Below are positions 9,089 through 17,725 of a stretch of DNA of 64,000 bases, in pieces. How positions within the stretch are numbered: the first letter of the stretch is position 1; each line of letters begins with the position of its first letter. The position numbers and the translations under genes are program-made. Source of the DNA: Streptomyces sp. NBC_00569 (GTDB taxonomy: Bacteria > Actinomycetota > Actinomycetes > Streptomycetales > Streptomycetaceae); NCBI RefSeq assembly GCF_036345255.1, contig NZ_CP107783.1, positions 9,479,001-9,543,000 on the forward strand. The letters run 5' to 3'. The notes below the pieces were generated by a model that ran no database searches, was not told the origin of the DNA, and worked only from the letters and a program-made list of their open reading frames with translations.

Positions 9089-9691
9089 ATGCGGTTGGTC
9101 GTGGGAATGACCGGGGCGACGGGTGCCCCGTTCGGTGTCCGTCTGCTGGAGAATCTGCGCGAGCTGCCGGGCGTGGAGACGCACCTGGTCCTGTCCCGCT
9201 GGGCGCGCACCACCATCGAGCTGGAGACGGGCCTGTCAGTGGCCGAGGTGTCCGCCCTCGCGGACGTCACGCACCATCCCGAGGACCAGGGCGCCACCAT
9301 CTCCTCCGGTTCGTTCCGCACCGACGGCATGGTGATTGTGCCGTGCTCCATGAAGACCCTCGCCGGGATCAGGACCGGATACGCCGAAGGGCTCGTCGCC
9401 CGGGCCGCGGACGTGGTTCTCAAGGAGCGACGCAGGCTCGTCCTCGTCCCGCGCGAGACACCGCTGAACGAGATCCACCTCCAGAACATGCTCGAACTCG
9501 CCCGCATGGGCGTGCAACTGGTGCCACCCATGCCCGCCTTCTACAACAACCCGCAGACCGTCGACGACATCGTCGACCACGTGGTGGCCCGCATCCTCGA
9601 CCAGTTCGACCTGCCCGCGCCCGCCGCCCGGCGCTGGGCCGGGATGCGCGCCGCCCGTGCCGCTTCCCGCTCCTTCGGCGACGCCGCCTGA
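9089..9691 (+). CDS. vdcB: UbiX-like flavin prenyltransferase, subunit B of hydroxyarylate decarboxylase
   Basis: A 200-aa flavoprotein. It carries the flavin-binding GMTGATGAPFGVRLLE near the N-terminus, SGSFRTDGMVIVPCSMKTL, and the C-terminal LVPRETPLNEIHLQNMLELARMG and PAFYNNPQ stretches diagnostic of UbiX/Pad1. The family prenylates FMN to make the cofactor of UbiD decarboxylases. Length and gene order (UbiX, UbiD, small zinc-ribbon protein) match the vdcBCD vanillate decarboxylase set of Streptomyces. A GAGGTGG ribosome site sits 5 nt before the ATG. Confidence 0.9.
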   Translation: MRLVVGMTGATGAPFGVRLLENLRELPGVETHLVLSRWARTTIELETGLSVAEVSALADVTHHPEDQGATISSGSFRTDGMVIVPCSMKTLAGIRTGYAEGLVARAADVVLKERRRLVLVPRETPLNEIHLQNMLELARMGVQLVPPMPAFYNNPQTVDDIVDHVVARILDQFDLPAPAARRWAGMRAARAASRSFGDAA

Positions 9692-9719
9692 AGTCCCCTG
9701 CCCCGTAAAGGAATGCACC

Positions 9720-11147
9720 ATGGCCTATGACGACTTGCGCAGTTTCCTCGACACCTTGGAGAAGGAGGGGCAGCTGTTGCGCATCACCGACGAGGTGCTG
9801 CCCGAGCCGGATATCGCGGCCGCCGCCAACGCGACGGGCCGCATCGGCGAGAACGCCCCCGCCCTCCACTTCGACAACGTCAAGGGCTTCACCGACGCCC
9901 GGATCGCGATGAACGTCCACGGCTCCTGGGCCAACCACGCACTCGCGCTCGGGTTGCCGAAGAACACGCCGGTCAAGGAGCAGGTAGAGGAGTTCGCGCG
10001 GCGCTGGGACGCCTTCCCCGTGGCGCCGGAGCGCCGCGAGGACGCCCCCTGGCGCGAGAACACCCAGGAGGGCGAGGACGTCGATCTGTTCTCGGTGCTT
10101 CCCCTCTTCCGCCTGAACGACGGAGACGGTGGCTTCTATCTCGACAAGGCCGCCGTCGTCTCCCGCGACCCGGAGGACCCGGACGACTTCGGCAAGCAGA
10201 ACGTCGGCACGTACCGCATCCAGGTCATCGGCACCGACCGGCTCGCCTTCCAGCCCGTGCCCATGCACGACGTGGCCCAGCATCTGCGCAAGGCCGAGGA
10301 GAAGGGTGAGGACCTGCCCATCGCCATCACCCTCGGCAACGACCCCGTGATGGCGATCGTGGCCGGTATGCCGATGGCGTACGACCAGAGCGAGTACGAG
10401 ATGGCGGGCGCCCTGCGCGGCGCGCCCGCGCCGATCGCCACCGCACCGCTCACCGGCTTCGACGTGCCCTGGGGGAGCGAGGTCGTCATCGAGGGCGTCA
10501 TCGAGTCCCGAAAGCGCCAGATCGAGGGCCCCTTCGGCGAGTTCACCGGTCACTACTCGGGCGGCCGCCGCATGCCCGTCATCCGCGTGGACCGCGTCTC
10601 GTACCGCACGAACCCGGTCTTCGAGTCGCTCTACCTCGGCATGCCGTGGACCGAGTGCGACTACCTCGTCGGACCCAACACGTGCGTGCCGCTGCTCAAG
10701 CAGCTGCGCGCCGAGTTCCCCGAGGTGCAGGCCGTCAACGCCATGTACACGCACGGCCTGATGGTGATCATCTCCACGGCCAAGCGGTACGGCGGCTTCG
10801 CCAAGGCCGTCGGCATGCGCGCCATGACGACGCCGCACGGGCTCGGCTACGTGGCCCAGGTGATCCTCGTCGACGAGGACGTCGACCCGTTCAACCTGCC
10901 GCAGGTCATGTGGGCGATGTCCGCCAAGGTCAACCCGAAGGACGACGTCGTCGTCATCCCCAACCTGTCGGTCCTGGAACTCGCGCCCGCCGCGCAGCCC
11001 GCCGGCATCAGCAGCAAGATGATCATCGATGCGACGACGCCGGTCGCCCCGGACGTCCGCGGCAACTTCTCCACTCCGGCCAAGGACCTGCCCGAGACCG
11101 CCGAGTGGGCCGCCCGCCTGCAGCGCCTCATCGCGGCCCGCGGCTGA
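9720..11147 (+). CDS. vdcC: UbiD family non-oxidative hydroxyarylic acid decarboxylase, subunit C
   Basis: A 475-aa UbiD-type enzyme using prenylated FMN, the same length as VdcC. The catalytic Arg-Glu-Glu set is visible as Arg166 in YRIQV and Glu269 and Glu274 in EGPFGEFTGHY, with the same five-residue spacing as in characterised UbiD/Fdc1 proteins. The expected reaction is removal of the carboxyl group from a para-hydroxybenzoate-type acid such as vanillate (to guaiacol) or 4-hydroxybenzoate. It is in the cytoplasm. It follows the UbiX gene by 28 nt with an AAAGGA ribosome site, so the two are one operon. Which aromatic acid is preferred cannot be told from sequence. Confidence 0.92.
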   Translation: MAYDDLRSFLDTLEKEGQLLRITDEVLPEPDIAAAANATGRIGENAPALHFDNVKGFTDARIAMNVHGSWANHALALGLPKNTPVKEQVEEFARRWDAFPVAPERREDAPWRENTQEGEDVDLFSVLPLFRLNDGDGGFYLDKAAVVSRDPEDPDDFGKQNVGTYRIQVIGTDRLAFQPVPMHDVAQHLRKAEEKGEDLPIAITLGNDPVMAIVAGMPMAYDQSEYEMAGALRGAPAPIATAPLTGFDVPWGSEVVIEGVIESRKRQIEGPFGEFTGHYSGGRRMPVIRVDRVSYRTNPVFESLYLGMPWTECDYLVGPNTCVPLLKQLRAEFPEVQAVNAMYTHGLMVIISTAKRYGGFAKAVGMRAMTTPHGLGYVAQVILVDEDVDPFNLPQVMWAMSAKVNPKDDVVVIPNLSVLELAPAAQPAGISSKMIIDATTPVAPDVRGNFSTPAKDLPETAEWAARLQRLIAARG

Positions 11148-11181
11148 CGCCCACCGATACTCGTCGAAAGGGACAACTCCC

Positions 11182-11421
11182 GTGAACCACCTGCCCGTTG
11201 AATGCCCCCGCTGCGCCTTTGAAGAGATCTCCCTGCTTGCCACGTCCCCCGTCCCGGGCGTGTGGGACGTGGTCCAGTGCGGCCGCTGCCTCTACACCTG
11301 GCGCACCATCGAACCCGCCCGCCGCACCCGGCGTGACGCCTACCCGGACAGCTTCAAGCTGACGGCGCAGGACATCGAGAACGCCATCGAGGTGCCCGCG
11401 GTGCCGCCCCTGCTCAAGTGA
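11182..11421 (+). CDS. vdcD: Small zinc-ribbon subunit D of hydroxyarylate decarboxylase
   Basis: A 79-aa protein starting with GTG at 11182, preceded by AAAGGGA at a good distance. It has two CxxC knuckles, CPRC at residues 9-12 and CGRC about 25 residues later, forming a likely zinc ribbon. Its C-terminus has a conserved acidic segment with QDIENAIEVP. This matches the third gene of vdcBCD-type operons, whose products are needed for or accompany decarboxylase activity. It is the last gene, followed at once by a hairpin. Confidence 0.85.
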   Translation: MNHLPVECPRCAFEEISLLATSPVPGVWDVVQCGRCLYTWRTIEPARRTRRDAYPDSFKLTAQDIENAIEVPAVPPLLK

Positions 11422-11424
11422 CCT

Positions 11425-11457
11425 TCCTGGCACGCCCGAAGGGCGCGTCCGCCAGGA
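11425..11457 (+). terminator. Candidate terminator after the vdcBCD-like operon
   Basis: Starts 4 nt after the vdcD stop codon. Outer arms TCCTGGC and GCCAGGA enclose an inner stem CGCCC-GAA-GGGCG. There is no T-run, as is usual for Streptomyces terminators. Confidence 0.55.
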
Positions 11458-11754
11458 CCCGAACGGAAGCCGGGGCGCGGCCGGACCATGTCCCGGCGTC
11501 GAGGTCCCGTCGTGGGAGTGAGATCGGGGTGCCCAACTTCCTCTCATATGCACATAGTTGATCGCTCGCTCGCACTCAATCTCGCGCGGTGAACGTAGAA
11601 AATATCCGGTAGTAGGTAGTGCAACGGAACTCATTAACGCGCTACCTTTCGCCTGCCCCGTCACGGCAGGCACACCAACGGTGTTGGGCCCCATCCGCTG
11701 ACCGGGCCGAAGGCGCACAGTCCTGTCCAACCCAGAGACTGAATCTGGAGTGCC
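11458..11754 (+). promoter_or_regulatory. Intergenic region with probable promoter of the DUF1906 gene
   Basis: No gene is seen. The part around 11540-11645 is clearly more A/T-rich than its surroundings (ATATGCACATAG, GAAAATATCC), so it is the likely promoter of the secreted-protein gene at 11755. A small hairpin with arms GCCTGCC and GGCAGGC lies at 11651-11671, inside the probable leader. Confidence 0.4.
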
Positions 11755-13512
11755 ATGACACCGCTCCGTTCCTCGCGTGCGCGACTGCGCGGCGCAACCA
11801 CCGTTCTGGCAGTGCTGGCGACGCTGGGCACCTCGGCCGTGGCCGCCGCCGCGTCGCCCGCCGCCGCCAAGGACGTCTCGTTTCGCGGTTATCACGTACG
11901 CGTGCCCGGCAGTTGGCCGGTCGTCGACCTGGCCGCGAACCCCGACACCTGCGTGCGCTTCGACCGGCACGCGGTCTATGTCGGTCATCCCTCCGATGCC
12001 GGTCAGGCCACCTGCCCGCCCGGCATCGTCGGCCGTACCGAGGCGTTGGTCATCGAACCCCTCGACGCCAAGAGCCGTCAGAAGATGGACAGTTCGACAC
12101 GCAGGGCGCCCAAGGGCTCCGCGACGGCTGCTGCCGACGGGGCGAAGAGAGAGTCCCCCGGGCGCATACGTGAGGCGGTCCCCGCCGCAGGAGTACTCGT
12201 GACCGCCTCCGTCGGCGCTCACGAGGCCACCGTGCAGGGCATTCTGGACAGTGCCCGCCTGGACGAAGACGCGAAGGCGACGGCCACGACGCCGGGCACC
12301 GCCGAATCGGGCCAGGAGGCAACCCCGGCGGCGGCAGCTGTGGCGGCACAGCCCGGTACATACACGGGGCTGGGCTTCGACCCCTGCGCCGCGCCCTCCT
12401 CCTCGCAGATGTCCGCATGGTCCGCCTCGCCCTTCCGGGCCGTCGGGGTGTACATCAGCGGCATCAGCGCGGCGTGCGACCAGCCGAACCTGACGGCGTC
12501 GTGGGTCCAGACACAGACGTCGGCGGGCTGGCACATCATCCCCATCCACGTGGGTCTCCAGGCGCCGTGCAACAACTTCAGCCACAAGGTGTCGTCCACC
12601 CTGTCCACCGCCGCTGCTCAGGGACGCAGCGAGGCCCAGGAGTCCATGGGAGCCGCCGCGGCGCTGGGGCTGCCCGAGGGCAGTGTGCTCTACAACGACA
12701 TGGAGGCCTACGACCAGAACAACACCGCATGCAGTGACGCGGTGATGACGTTCCTCAGCGCGTGGACCGAGGAACTGCACGCGGGCGGTTATCTGTCCGG
12801 CGTGTACTCGTCCGCCGCGTCCGGGATGGTCGACCTGGCCGGGGAGTACACGGCCGGTACGTACACCAGCCCCGACCACATCTGGTTCGCCCGCTGGAAC
12901 GGCGCCGCCGACACCGACGCCACACCCTACGTGCCCGACGCGTACTGGGCCGACCACCAGCGCATCCACCAGCTCTCCGGGGACACCGACGAGACCTGGG
13001 GCGGCGTGACCATCAACATCGACCGGGACTACCTGGACGTGGACACGGGGCCGTTCGCCGGATCCTGCTCGGCGAACCTCGACTTCTCGCAGTACACGTC
13101 GGTCTCGGCCGGCTCCTCCGGCGGCCTGGTCAGCGCGGCGCAGTGCCTGCTGCTGCGTCAGGGACGCTACAACGGCGCCGTGGACGGCGCGTTCGGTTCG
13201 GGTACCACGACCGCCGTGCAGTCGTTCCAGGGATCCGTGTCCCTCCCGGTCACCGGCACGGTGGACTCCCACACCTGGACCGCGCTGCTGTCGGCCGGCA
13301 CCAAGCCGACTCTCCAGTCCGGCTCCGCCGGTACCGACGTCAAGCGGCTGCAGCGGGCGCTGATCGCGGCCCGAGGACAGAGCCTCACCATCGACGGCGA
13401 CTTCGGTCCCGCGACCACCTCGGCCGTCAAGGCCTACCAGACCGCCCAGGGCCTCACCTCCGACGGAATCGTCGGGAACGCGACCTGGTCGGCCCTGCAA
13501 GCCGGCAAGTGA
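11755..13512 (+). CDS. Secreted DUF1906-type glycoside-hydrolase-like protein with two peptidoglycan-binding domains
   Basis: A 585-aa exported protein. Residues 1 to about 38 are a Sec signal peptide ending in AAASPAAA. An uncharacterised region follows to about residue 200. A TIM-barrel domain of the DUF1906/Rv2525c-like type spans about 200-430, beginning with TYTGLGFDPCAAPS and containing VLYNDMEAYD, where the acidic residues sit at the expected strand end, and IHQLSGD. Two PG_binding_1 domains follow, at about 457-515 and 521-585 (TIDGDFGPATTSAVKAYQ). Such proteins bind the cell wall and probably cleave glycan or related polymers. No enzymatic activity is proven for the family. It precedes an NlpC/P60 gene by 31 nt. 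Confidence 0.85.
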   Translation: MTPLRSSRARLRGATTVLAVLATLGTSAVAAAASPAAAKDVSFRGYHVRVPGSWPVVDLAANPDTCVRFDRHAVYVGHPSDAGQATCPPGIVGRTEALVIEPLDAKSRQKMDSSTRRAPKGSATAAADGAKRESPGRIREAVPAAGVLVTASVGAHEATVQGILDSARLDEDAKATATTPGTAESGQEATPAAAAVAAQPGTYTGLGFDPCAAPSSSQMSAWSASPFRAVGVYISGISAACDQPNLTASWVQTQTSAGWHIIPIHVGLQAPCNNFSHKVSSTLSTAAAQGRSEAQESMGAAAALGLPEGSVLYNDMEAYDQNNTACSDAVMTFLSAWTEELHAGGYLSGVYSSAASGMVDLAGEYTAGTYTSPDHIWFARWNGAADTDATPYVPDAYWADHQRIHQLSGDTDETWGGVTINIDRDYLDVDTGPFAGSCSANLDFSQYTSVSAGSSGGLVSAAQCLLLRQGRYNGAVDGAFGSGTTTAVQSFQGSVSLPVTGTVDSHTWTALLSAGTKPTLQSGSAGTDVKRLQRALIAARGQSLTIDGDFGPATTSAVKAYQTAQGLTSDGIVGNATWSALQAGK

Positions 13513-13543
13513 CCCCCGGTCCACGACGAACCAAGGGAGAACC

Positions 13544-14677
13544 ATGCCTGTGCACTACAGACGTCGCCGCGCCGCCCGCGGCCTGGGAGTCGCCCTGGCG
13601 GCGGGACTGCTCGCGATGGGCACGCTCGTGCCCGCTGCCGCCGCGACCGCGCCCGCGCGCATCATTCTGGTCTCGTCCGACTGCCCCAACACCATCCAGC
13701 AGGGGCAGGCGAGCGGATGTGTCACGGAACTGCAGACTCTGCTGAACGCCAACGGCGCCTCGCTGACGGTCGACGGCGACTTCGGGTCGGCCACCACCAC
13801 GGCCGTCAAGGCGTACCAGACCTCCCAGGGGCTCACCGCGGACGGCCTGGTCGGGCCCGCCACCAAGTCCGCGCTGTACTACGAGGACCCCTCCGTGCCG
13901 ATCGACCTGCGGTCACTGCGCTGTCCCGTGCAGCTGGAGACGGACGAGAACGACGGCTGCGTCACCGAGCTGCAGAACAAGCTCAACTCCAACGGGGCCG
14001 GCCTGACCGTGGACCATGATCTGGGCGCGGCCACCGTCACCGCGGTGCGCAACTACCAGACCTCGCACGGCCTGACGGCCACCGGGCTGGTGGATCCGCC
14101 GACCAAGGCCGAGCTGTACGGCGATGCGGCGCCGCAGCAGCCGGCCGACCTCGGCTCGGGACGCTACGCCGCGGTCGTCAGCTACGCGCAGCAGGCCACC
14201 GGCCAGAACATCCAGTACGTCTGGGGCGGCGGTCATGAGGACGGGGCGTTCTCGTTCGGCCCGTCGATCGGCATCTGCGACGACTACGGCGGCTCGATCC
14301 AGCCGTGCCCGGCAGACAAGGAAGTGGGTCTGGACTGCTCGGGCTTCACGCGGTGGCTGTACTGGCGCGCGGGGGCCGGCGACATCGGCCAGACCACACG
14401 CGACCAGGTGGTCAACCCGAAACTGGCGCAGGTCAGCGCGGCCGGTGCGATCCCGGGCGACCTGGTGTACTTCGGTGGCTCGGCGTCGACGGTGCATCAT
14501 GTCGGGGTCTACATCGGCAACGGGTTGATGATCAACGCTTCGCACACCGGAACCTACGTACGGCAGGACACCGTCGCCTCGCACAGCGACCTGCTCGGCT
14601 ACTACCACGTCACCGGTGTCACCTCGGCGGCCCTTGCCGACTCGCTGGCCGGTCCGGCGCCGCACGAGGCGGGCTGA
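13544..14677 (+). CDS. Secreted NlpC/P60 peptidoglycan endopeptidase with two peptidoglycan-binding domains
   Basis: A 377-aa exported enzyme. The signal peptide spans about 1-34 with a basic start (YRRRRAAR) and ends AAAATA. Two PG_binding_1 domains follow at about 45-112 and 126-192. The C-terminal NlpC/P60 domain has catalytic Cys265 in GLDCSGFTRW, His319 in VHHVGVYIG and a polar third position in MINASHTG. The family cleaves D-gamma-glutamyl-diaminopimelate or related stem-peptide bonds. Its repeats resemble those of the preceding gene, so the two proteins probably act together on the wall. A clear terminator follows. Confidence 0.9.
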   Translation: MPVHYRRRRAARGLGVALAAGLLAMGTLVPAAAATAPARIILVSSDCPNTIQQGQASGCVTELQTLLNANGASLTVDGDFGSATTTAVKAYQTSQGLTADGLVGPATKSALYYEDPSVPIDLRSLRCPVQLETDENDGCVTELQNKLNSNGAGLTVDHDLGAATVTAVRNYQTSHGLTATGLVDPPTKAELYGDAAPQQPADLGSGRYAAVVSYAQQATGQNIQYVWGGGHEDGAFSFGPSIGICDDYGGSIQPCPADKEVGLDCSGFTRWLYWRAGAGDIGQTTRDQVVNPKLAQVSAAGAIPGDLVYFGGSASTVHHVGVYIGNGLMINASHTGTYVRQDTVASHSDLLGYYHVTGVTSAALADSLAGPAPHEAG

Positions 14678-14698
14678 TCGTCAGCGCGTGAAACGAAC

Positions 14699-14732
14699 GG
14701 ATGCCGGAGCCGCGACAGGGGCTCCGGCATCC
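14699..14732. terminator. Bidirectional terminator between converging genes
   Basis: Perfect 13-bp arms GGATGCCGGAGCC and GGCTCCGGCATCC around an 8-nt loop. It lies between the NlpC/P60 gene (plus) and the ABC transporter ATPase gene (minus), so it can serve both. Confidence 0.85.
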
Positions 14733-14762
14733 GCATGTGGTACCTGCATCACCGAGAGGTCG

Positions 14763-15779
14763 TCAGACGCCCGCCGGCTCGATCTCCACACCGACCACGC
14801 GTCGCGGTGTGGGGTGGAAGCAGGCGTGGTGCTGCCCCGCGTCACCGAGTTGTTCGAGGACCGGCCGGGCGGCGGTGCACCGCTCATCGGCGAAGGGGCA
14901 GCGAGGAGCGAAGAGGCAGCCGTCCGCCTGTGCCTTCTCGTCCAGCGGGGCGAGCGGCTCCAGCCGGTCGGGTCCGGGCTCCTCCCGTCCGCGCATGATG
15001 GGGACGGCGGACAGCAGACACTGGGTGTAGGGGTGCACGGGCGCCTGGATGATGTCGTCCGTCGGTCCCCGTTCGATCACCTGCCCCCGGTAGATGACGT
15101 GCAGTTCGCCCCCTGCGCCGATGTAGCGCGCGGTGGCCACGTCGTGGGTGATGAAGACCAGGGAGATCCCCAGCCGGGTGCGCAGATCGTGCAGCAGGGC
15201 GAGGATGCCGAGCCGCAACGACACATCGATCATCGAAACGGCTTCGTCGGCGATGAGCACTTCCGGGTCCACGGTCAGCGCACGGGCGATGACGACGCGC
15301 TGGCGCTGGCCGCCGGACAGCTGGTGGGGATACTTGGGCAGGACGCCGTCGGGTTCGAGGCCCACCAGTTCCAGCAGCTCCGCGGCCCGCCCGGGGACCC
15401 CCGAGGACGCGGCACCGGTCACTCTCGTGCGCATCCGCAGGGGGTCGCCGAGGATCTGGTCGATGGTGCGCGTGGGGTTGAGGGCGGAGTACGGATCCTG
15501 GTGGATCATCTGGATGCGGCGGAAGTACGGGGCGCGTTTGCGGGGCGGGAGTTTCGACATCTCCGTTCCGTCGATGAGGAGTTCACCGCCGTCGAATGTC
15601 TCGATCCCGGTGAGGATCTTGCCGAGCGTGGTCTTTCCGCATCCCGACTCGCCGATGAAGGAGACGGCTCCGCCCTTGGGCAGGGCGAAGTCCACGGAAC
15701 GCAGGGCGTGCACGGTGCGCTCGCCGGTGAAGGCGCCGCGGGTGCGGTAGGTGCGGGTGAGGCCGCGTGCCTCGATCAC
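14763..15779 (-). CDS. Oligopeptide-type ABC transporter ATPase (DppF/OppF)
   Basis: A 338-aa ATPase with Walker A GESGCGKTT, ABC signature LSGGQRQR, Walker B VLIADEAVSMID and switch His in FITHD. The C-terminal oligopeptide-type extension has the Cys-containing CLFAPRCPFADERC motif, which marks the DppD/DppF family. Walker B contains ADEA rather than the usual ADEP, a mild deviation. The start is GTG at 15779, overlapping the stop of the preceding ATPase gene (GTGA). It is the last gene of the five-gene importer next to murQ and probably energises muropeptide uptake. Confidence 0.93.
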   Translation of the reverse strand: MIEARGLTRTYRTRGAFTGERTVHALRSVDFALPKGGAVSFIGESGCGKTTLGKILTGIETFDGGELLIDGTEMSKLPPRKRAPYFRRIQMIHQDPYSALNPTRTIDQILGDPLRMRTRVTGAASSGVPGRAAELLELVGLEPDGVLPKYPHQLSGGQRQRVVIARALTVDPEVLIADEAVSMIDVSLRLGILALLHDLRTRLGISLVFITHDVATARYIGAGGELHVIYRGQVIERGPTDDIIQAPVHPYTQCLLSAVPIMRGREEPGPDRLEPLAPLDEKAQADGCLFAPRCPFADERCTAARPVLEQLGDAGQHHACFHPTPRRVVGVEIEPAGV

Positions 15780-16813
15780 GACGCGTCTCCCTTCGGGGTG
15801 GCGGGGGATGAGCGGACGAGGGCCGCGTCGGCATGGCAGGCCCGACGATGGCCGGGCCGGAACTCGTCCAGCTGCGGTTCCGAGCTGGTGCAGACCTCCG
15901 TGGCGAACGCGCAGCGCTCACGGAACACACAGCCTGTCTTCGGGATGGTCGTCAAGTCCGGCGGCCGGCCGGGCAGCGCCCGGGCGCTCGCGATGTCGCC
16001 GGTGATCCGGGCCGTGGCACGGATGAGGGCTTTCGTGTACGGGTGGGAGGGGGCGCGCAGGAGTTCCAGTGCCGGGCCGTGCTCGACGACGCGGCCGCCG
16101 TACATCACGGCGAGGTTGTCCGCGATCTCCGACACGACGCCCATGTCATGGGTGACGATCAGGGTGCTGAGGTGATTCTCCTCGTGCACCTCGCGGATGA
16201 TCTTCAGGACCGCGGCCTGGGAGAGCACGTCGAGGGCCGTGGTCGGCTCGTCGAGGATGAGCACCTTCGCGTTGAGGACGAGCGCGAACACGATGCCCAG
16301 GCGCTGGCGCATGCCGCCGGAGAGTTCGTGCTGGTAGGAGTCGAGGACACGCTTGCCGTCCAGGCCCATGCGCTCGGCCAGTTCGCGGGCGCGGTGGAGG
16401 AGGCCGGGGAGGTCCTTGACGTCGTGTGAGCGGCCGAGGTCCAGAATCTGACGGCCGATGGTGCGCAGCGGGTTCATGGAGTTCTGGGACGCCTGGAACA
16501 CGTAGCCCAGTGCCGAGCCGCGTACGGCGCGAAGCTGCTTGGCCGAGAGGGCGGTGACCTCGCCCACGCCGTCGACGTGGACGGTGCCGCCGCTCACGCG
16601 GCCCGGTTCGGGGATGGCGTTCATCAGGGCGAGGGCGAGTGTGGACTTGCCGGAGCCGGACTCACCGACGAGGCCGGTGATCCGGCCGCGGGGCAGGTCG
16701 AGCGTGACGCCCGCGATGGCCGGATACTCGGTCCCCTCGATGCGGTAGTGGACGGTCAGGTCGCGTACCCGGACCTCCGCCTCGGCGGTCGCCGTGGGGG
16801 TGTTCAGCGTCAT
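15776..16813 (-). CDS. Oligopeptide-type ABC transporter ATPase (DppD/OppD)
   Basis: A 345-aa ATPase with Walker A GESGSGKST, signature LSGGMRQR, Walker B VLILDEPTTALD and IVTHD. The C-terminal Cys-rich extension CVFRERCAFATEVC is typical of Opp/Dpp ATPases. The ATG at 16813 shares one base with the stop codon of the upstream permease (TGATG). It forms a heterodimer with the next ATPase. Longer in-frame extensions run into the permease gene and are rejected. Confidence 0.93.
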   Translation of the reverse strand: MTLNTPTATAEAEVRVRDLTVHYRIEGTEYPAIAGVTLDLPRGRITGLVGESGSGKSTLALALMNAIPEPGRVSGGTVHVDGVGEVTALSAKQLRAVRGSALGYVFQASQNSMNPLRTIGRQILDLGRSHDVKDLPGLLHRARELAERMGLDGKRVLDSYQHELSGGMRQRLGIVFALVLNAKVLILDEPTTALDVLSQAAVLKIIREVHEENHLSTLIVTHDMGVVSEIADNLAVMYGGRVVEHGPALELLRAPSHPYTKALIRATARITGDIASARALPGRPPDLTTIPKTGCVFRERCAFATEVCTSSEPQLDEFRPGHRRACHADAALVRSSPATPKGDAS

Positions 16814-17721
16814 CAGCGCTCCCTCAAACGCGGGTTGAACAGTTCGTCGATCGCATCGAGGAACAGCACGACGCCGGTGATCAGCAGCAGGATGCAGACC
16901 AGCGGGGCCAGGAGGTACATCAGCGCCTCCGGGCTCTGCAGCGCGCCGCCGGAGAACACCGCCTGGTTGATCATCACTCCCCAGTTGGTGGACGTGAACG
17001 GCACGATGCCCAGGAAGAACAGGCCGACCTGGGCCTCGACGAAGCTGACGACGGCCAGCAGCAGGTTCATCGCCACGTAGGGGGCGAGGTTGGGCAGGAG
17101 TTCCTTGACGAGGATGTGACGGTTGGACAGGCCAAGGCTCCGGGCCGCTTCGAGGAAGCCTCGCTCGCGCAGGCTGAGCGTCTGGGAGCGCACGGCGCGG
17201 GCGATGCCGCCCCAGCCGACGATGCCGAGTACCAGGCCCATCTCCAGCGGGCTGCCGAAGGCCCACACGGTGGAGAGCACGACCAGCACCGGGAGGCCGG
17301 GAATGGTGAGGATGAAGTCGGTGGCGCGCATCAGCAGCGAGTCGGCCAGGCCGCGGTGGAAGCCGGCCAGCAGGCCGACGGCGGTGCCGATGCCGACGGC
17401 GAACAGTCCGGCGATTGCACAGGTCATCAGGACGTAGCGGGAGCCGACGACCAGGGCCTGGAAGACGTCGGAGCCGGCGAAGTCGGTACCCAGCCAGTGC
17501 TCGGCGCTGGGCGGCGCGTAGACCGCGTTCGGGTCGACGGCGAGGTTGTCGGAGTAGAGCATCGGGCCGAAGGTGCCCATCAGCGTGAAGAACACCAGGA
17601 TGGCCAGACCGGCGACCCGGCCCGGCTTGCGCGTGAGCACCCGCCGGATGCCGGCCCAGTAGCGGCGGCGCGGCGTGACGACGGCGGGGCGCGGCTCGGC
17701 GGTGAGGGGTGCGATGGTCAT
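16813..17721 (-). CDS. Oligopeptide-type ABC transporter permease (DppC/OppC)
   Basis: A 302-aa membrane protein. It has an N-terminal OppC-type domain with a transmembrane segment around 36-55 and a periplasmic HWLGTDFAGSDVFQ motif typical of OppC. The BPD permease core has the EAA loop ERGFLEAARSLGLSNRHIL. It begins 4 nt after the stop of the DppB-type permease. It is part of the importer transcribed away from murQ. Confidence 0.93.
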   Translation of the reverse strand: MTIAPLTAEPRPAVVTPRRRYWAGIRRVLTRKPGRVAGLAILVFFTLMGTFGPMLYSDNLAVDPNAVYAPPSAEHWLGTDFAGSDVFQALVVGSRYVLMTCAIAGLFAVGIGTAVGLLAGFHRGLADSLLMRATDFILTIPGLPVLVVLSTVWAFGSPLEMGLVLGIVGWGGIARAVRSQTLSLRERGFLEAARSLGLSNRHILVKELLPNLAPYVAMNLLLAVVSFVEAQVGLFFLGIVPFTSTNWGVMINQAVFSGGALQSPEALMYLLAPLVCILLLITGVVLFLDAIDELFNPRLRER

Positions 17722-17725
17722 CGTC

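Noticed and set aside
9420..11243. Open frame of 607 codons on the minus strand
   Set aside because: Antisense to the UbiD gene, whose catalytic motifs are intact on the plus strand.
11128..13545. Open frame of 805 codons on the minus strand
   Set aside because: Antisense shadow of the DUF1906-type gene, with no recognisable domains and no ribosome site.
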